Shown here: piece by piece, positions 5,038 to 5,833 of the stretch
How positions within the stretch are numbered: the stretch's first letter is position 1
How the letters are laid out: each line of letters opens with the position of its first letter
Source of the DNA: Armatimonadota bacterium
Lineage (GTDB): Bacteria; Armatimonadota; Zipacnadia; Zipacnadales; FEN-943
Assembly: GCA_026419655.1 (NCBI GenBank)
Contig: JANZZA010000034.1
Coordinates: 1-5,833, forward strand
DNA: 5,833 nucleotides
Direction of reading: 5' to 3'
Notes under the pieces: generated by a model
Database searches by the model: none
What the model was told of the DNA's origin: nothing
The model's input: only the letters and a program-made list of their open reading frames with translations
Made by a program: the position numbers and the translations under genes

Positions 5038-5833
5038 ATCCAGGCGCTTTGACCTGGAGGCTCAGGATTTCTGCCCGGCCGCCGTAGATACTCAGGCCCA
5101 GCTTGCCCTCGGTAAAGTCGTAAATGCGCCGCGATAGGGCATAGGCGTCGTTCACGAAACATTCCATTAGGGTGCCGGCGACGAAAATCTGGATTTTCAC
5201 CGGCTGCGATGTATCAATGGCACAGGCTGGCCGGGTCCATTCCGAGACCGGAGTGATGATGGCGATTTCGCGCCGCCCCGGCCGCACGGCGAAACGATAC
5301 CCTTGCCCACTCTCCGGCTGCTCACGGACCGATACGACAAACTCCGCCGTCGGGTCCAGGCGTACCAGGCACTCGAGCATATAGTGGGCCGGTACATCAA
5401 ACCGGCACTGAGAAGCCCCCGTCGCTGTCCCTATTCCGACCAGCCGGCCCCCTTGGTAGGCCCATTCCGCGCCCTTTATTGCCCCAGGCTCGACGGCTGG
5501 CTGGTGCGCCAGGTCCAGCACGGTCTTGCGGAAAAAGGCTACAGCCTCGTCCACTGGCTTGCAGTAAAGCTGGCCATCCGGTCCCGGGTATAGCTCCCTG
5601 GGCAGGCACATATATCCGCCCCAGGTGCCGTCGGGGCAGGCGTCGGTGGGTTCGCGGTTATCCCAGGCCCAGGCAACCCAGACGTGCCGCCGCCCGTCAA
5701 ACATTCTCTTGCCGGCATACAGGCCCGGGCGGTCAATTACGTGGTTTTCGTGCCGGCGGTATGGGCCGCGGGGATAGCTGGCCGAGTAGTACATATGGCC
5801 GCCGATGAGGTACCAGGTATCGCCTATCTTGAA
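5036..5833 (-). CDS. GH32-like glycosidase, C-terminal half (5' end outside window)
   Basis: The frame is open to the right edge and gives 265 residues before TAA at 5038-5036. The methionine at 5794 is internal: upstream codons encode WYLIGGH, continuing a beta-propeller strand. The end of the propeller has GLYAGKRMFDGRRHVWVAWAWDN (visible residues 37-59, quoted in part: LYAGKRMFDG, then VWVAWAWDN) and WGGYMCLPREL (71-81), which match the GH32 pattern of a YA...RR..WgW strand and a W.G.lslPREL turn. The final 55 residues, including GTLMECFVNDAYALS and GKLGLSIYGG, match the GH32 C-terminal beta-sandwich. GH32 enzymes cleave fructans or sucrose-like sugars, but distant members act on other substrates. 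The catalytic Asp (WMNDPNG region), RDP and EC motifs lie outside the window, so activity cannot be judged. It is the first gene of the visible minus-strand series, 213 nt before the 880-residue gene. Confidence 0.8.
   Translation of the reverse strand, partial: FKIGDTWYLIGGHMYYSASYPRGPYRRHENHVIDRPGLYAGKRMFDGRRHVWVAWAWDNREPTDACPDGTWGGYMCLPRELYPGPDGQLYCKPVDEAVAFFRKTVLDLAHQPAVEPGAIKGAEWAYQGGRLVGIGTATGASQCRFDVPAHYMLECLVRLDPTAEFVVSVREQPESGQGYRFAVRPGRREIAIITPVSEWTRPACAIDTSQPVKIQIFVAGTLMECFVNDAYALSRRIYDFTEGKLGLSIYGGRAEILSLQVKAPG
5037..5052. repeat. 16-nt direct repeat, right copy, overlapping the GH32-like stop codon
   Basis: TATCCAGGCGCTTTGA differs from 4965-4980 at one base. On the minus strand it encodes the last residues (VKAPG) and two bases of the TAA stop. 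If only the left copy followed the gene body, the frame would read to the same place and end in TAG, with Glu in place of the final Gly. The coding end would thus survive either gain or loss of the segment between the copies. Confidence 0.7.

Noticed and set aside
4965..5052. Integron attC site or CRISPR unit formed by the direct and inverted repeats.
   Set aside because: No GTTRRRY/RYYYAAC boxes fit the arms, and there are only two direct-repeat copies with a 56-nt gap, too few and too uneven for a CRISPR array.
5036..5794. ATG at 5794 as the start of the GH32-like gene.
   Set aside because: The frame stays open to the window edge and the upstream codons (WYLIGGH) continue a propeller strand, so this methionine is internal.

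Overview
The window is GC-rich bacterial DNA. All four protein-coding genes lie on the minus strand, so transcription runs from right to left. In that order they are: (i) the C-terminal half of a GH32-like glycosidase, entering from the right edge (5833-5036); (ii) an exported 880-residue protein joining a sugar-binding-like N-terminus, a TIM-barrel glycosidase-like middle and a C-terminal domain of the formylglycine-generating-enzyme (FGE/SUMF1) fold (4822-2180); (iii) a MalF/UgpA-type ABC sugar permease (1853-921); (iv) a DegT/DnrJ/EryC1/StrS-family PLP aminotransferase, cut by the left edge (796-1). Both outer genes are incomplete only because the window ends.

Together the genes look like part of a carbohydrate-use locus: one or two glycan-cleaving enzymes, half of a sugar ABC importer, and an amino-sugar or inositol-type aminotransferase. 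No MalG-type partner permease, solute-binding protein, ATPase or regulator is visible. FGE-fold domains fused to glycosidase-like barrels, with MalF-type importers, recall free-living environmental phyla such as Planctomycetota, Lentisphaerota, Armatimonadota or relatives. That assignment is a guess from protein style; there is no rRNA or other marker here.

The gaps carry the most unusual signals. A 56-nt repeat that can fold into a bulged 16-bp hairpin occurs twice, 53/56 identical, in opposite orientations on either side of the permease gene (849-904 and 2045-2100). A third, decayed copy lies in the leader of the 880-residue gene (4845-4889). At the 3' end of the GH32-like gene, two 16-nt direct repeats (15/16 identical) flank a 56-nt segment bounded by short inverted repeats. 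This resembles the footprint of a very small insertion with target duplication. I see no tRNA, rRNA, CRISPR array, transposase gene or phage gene.
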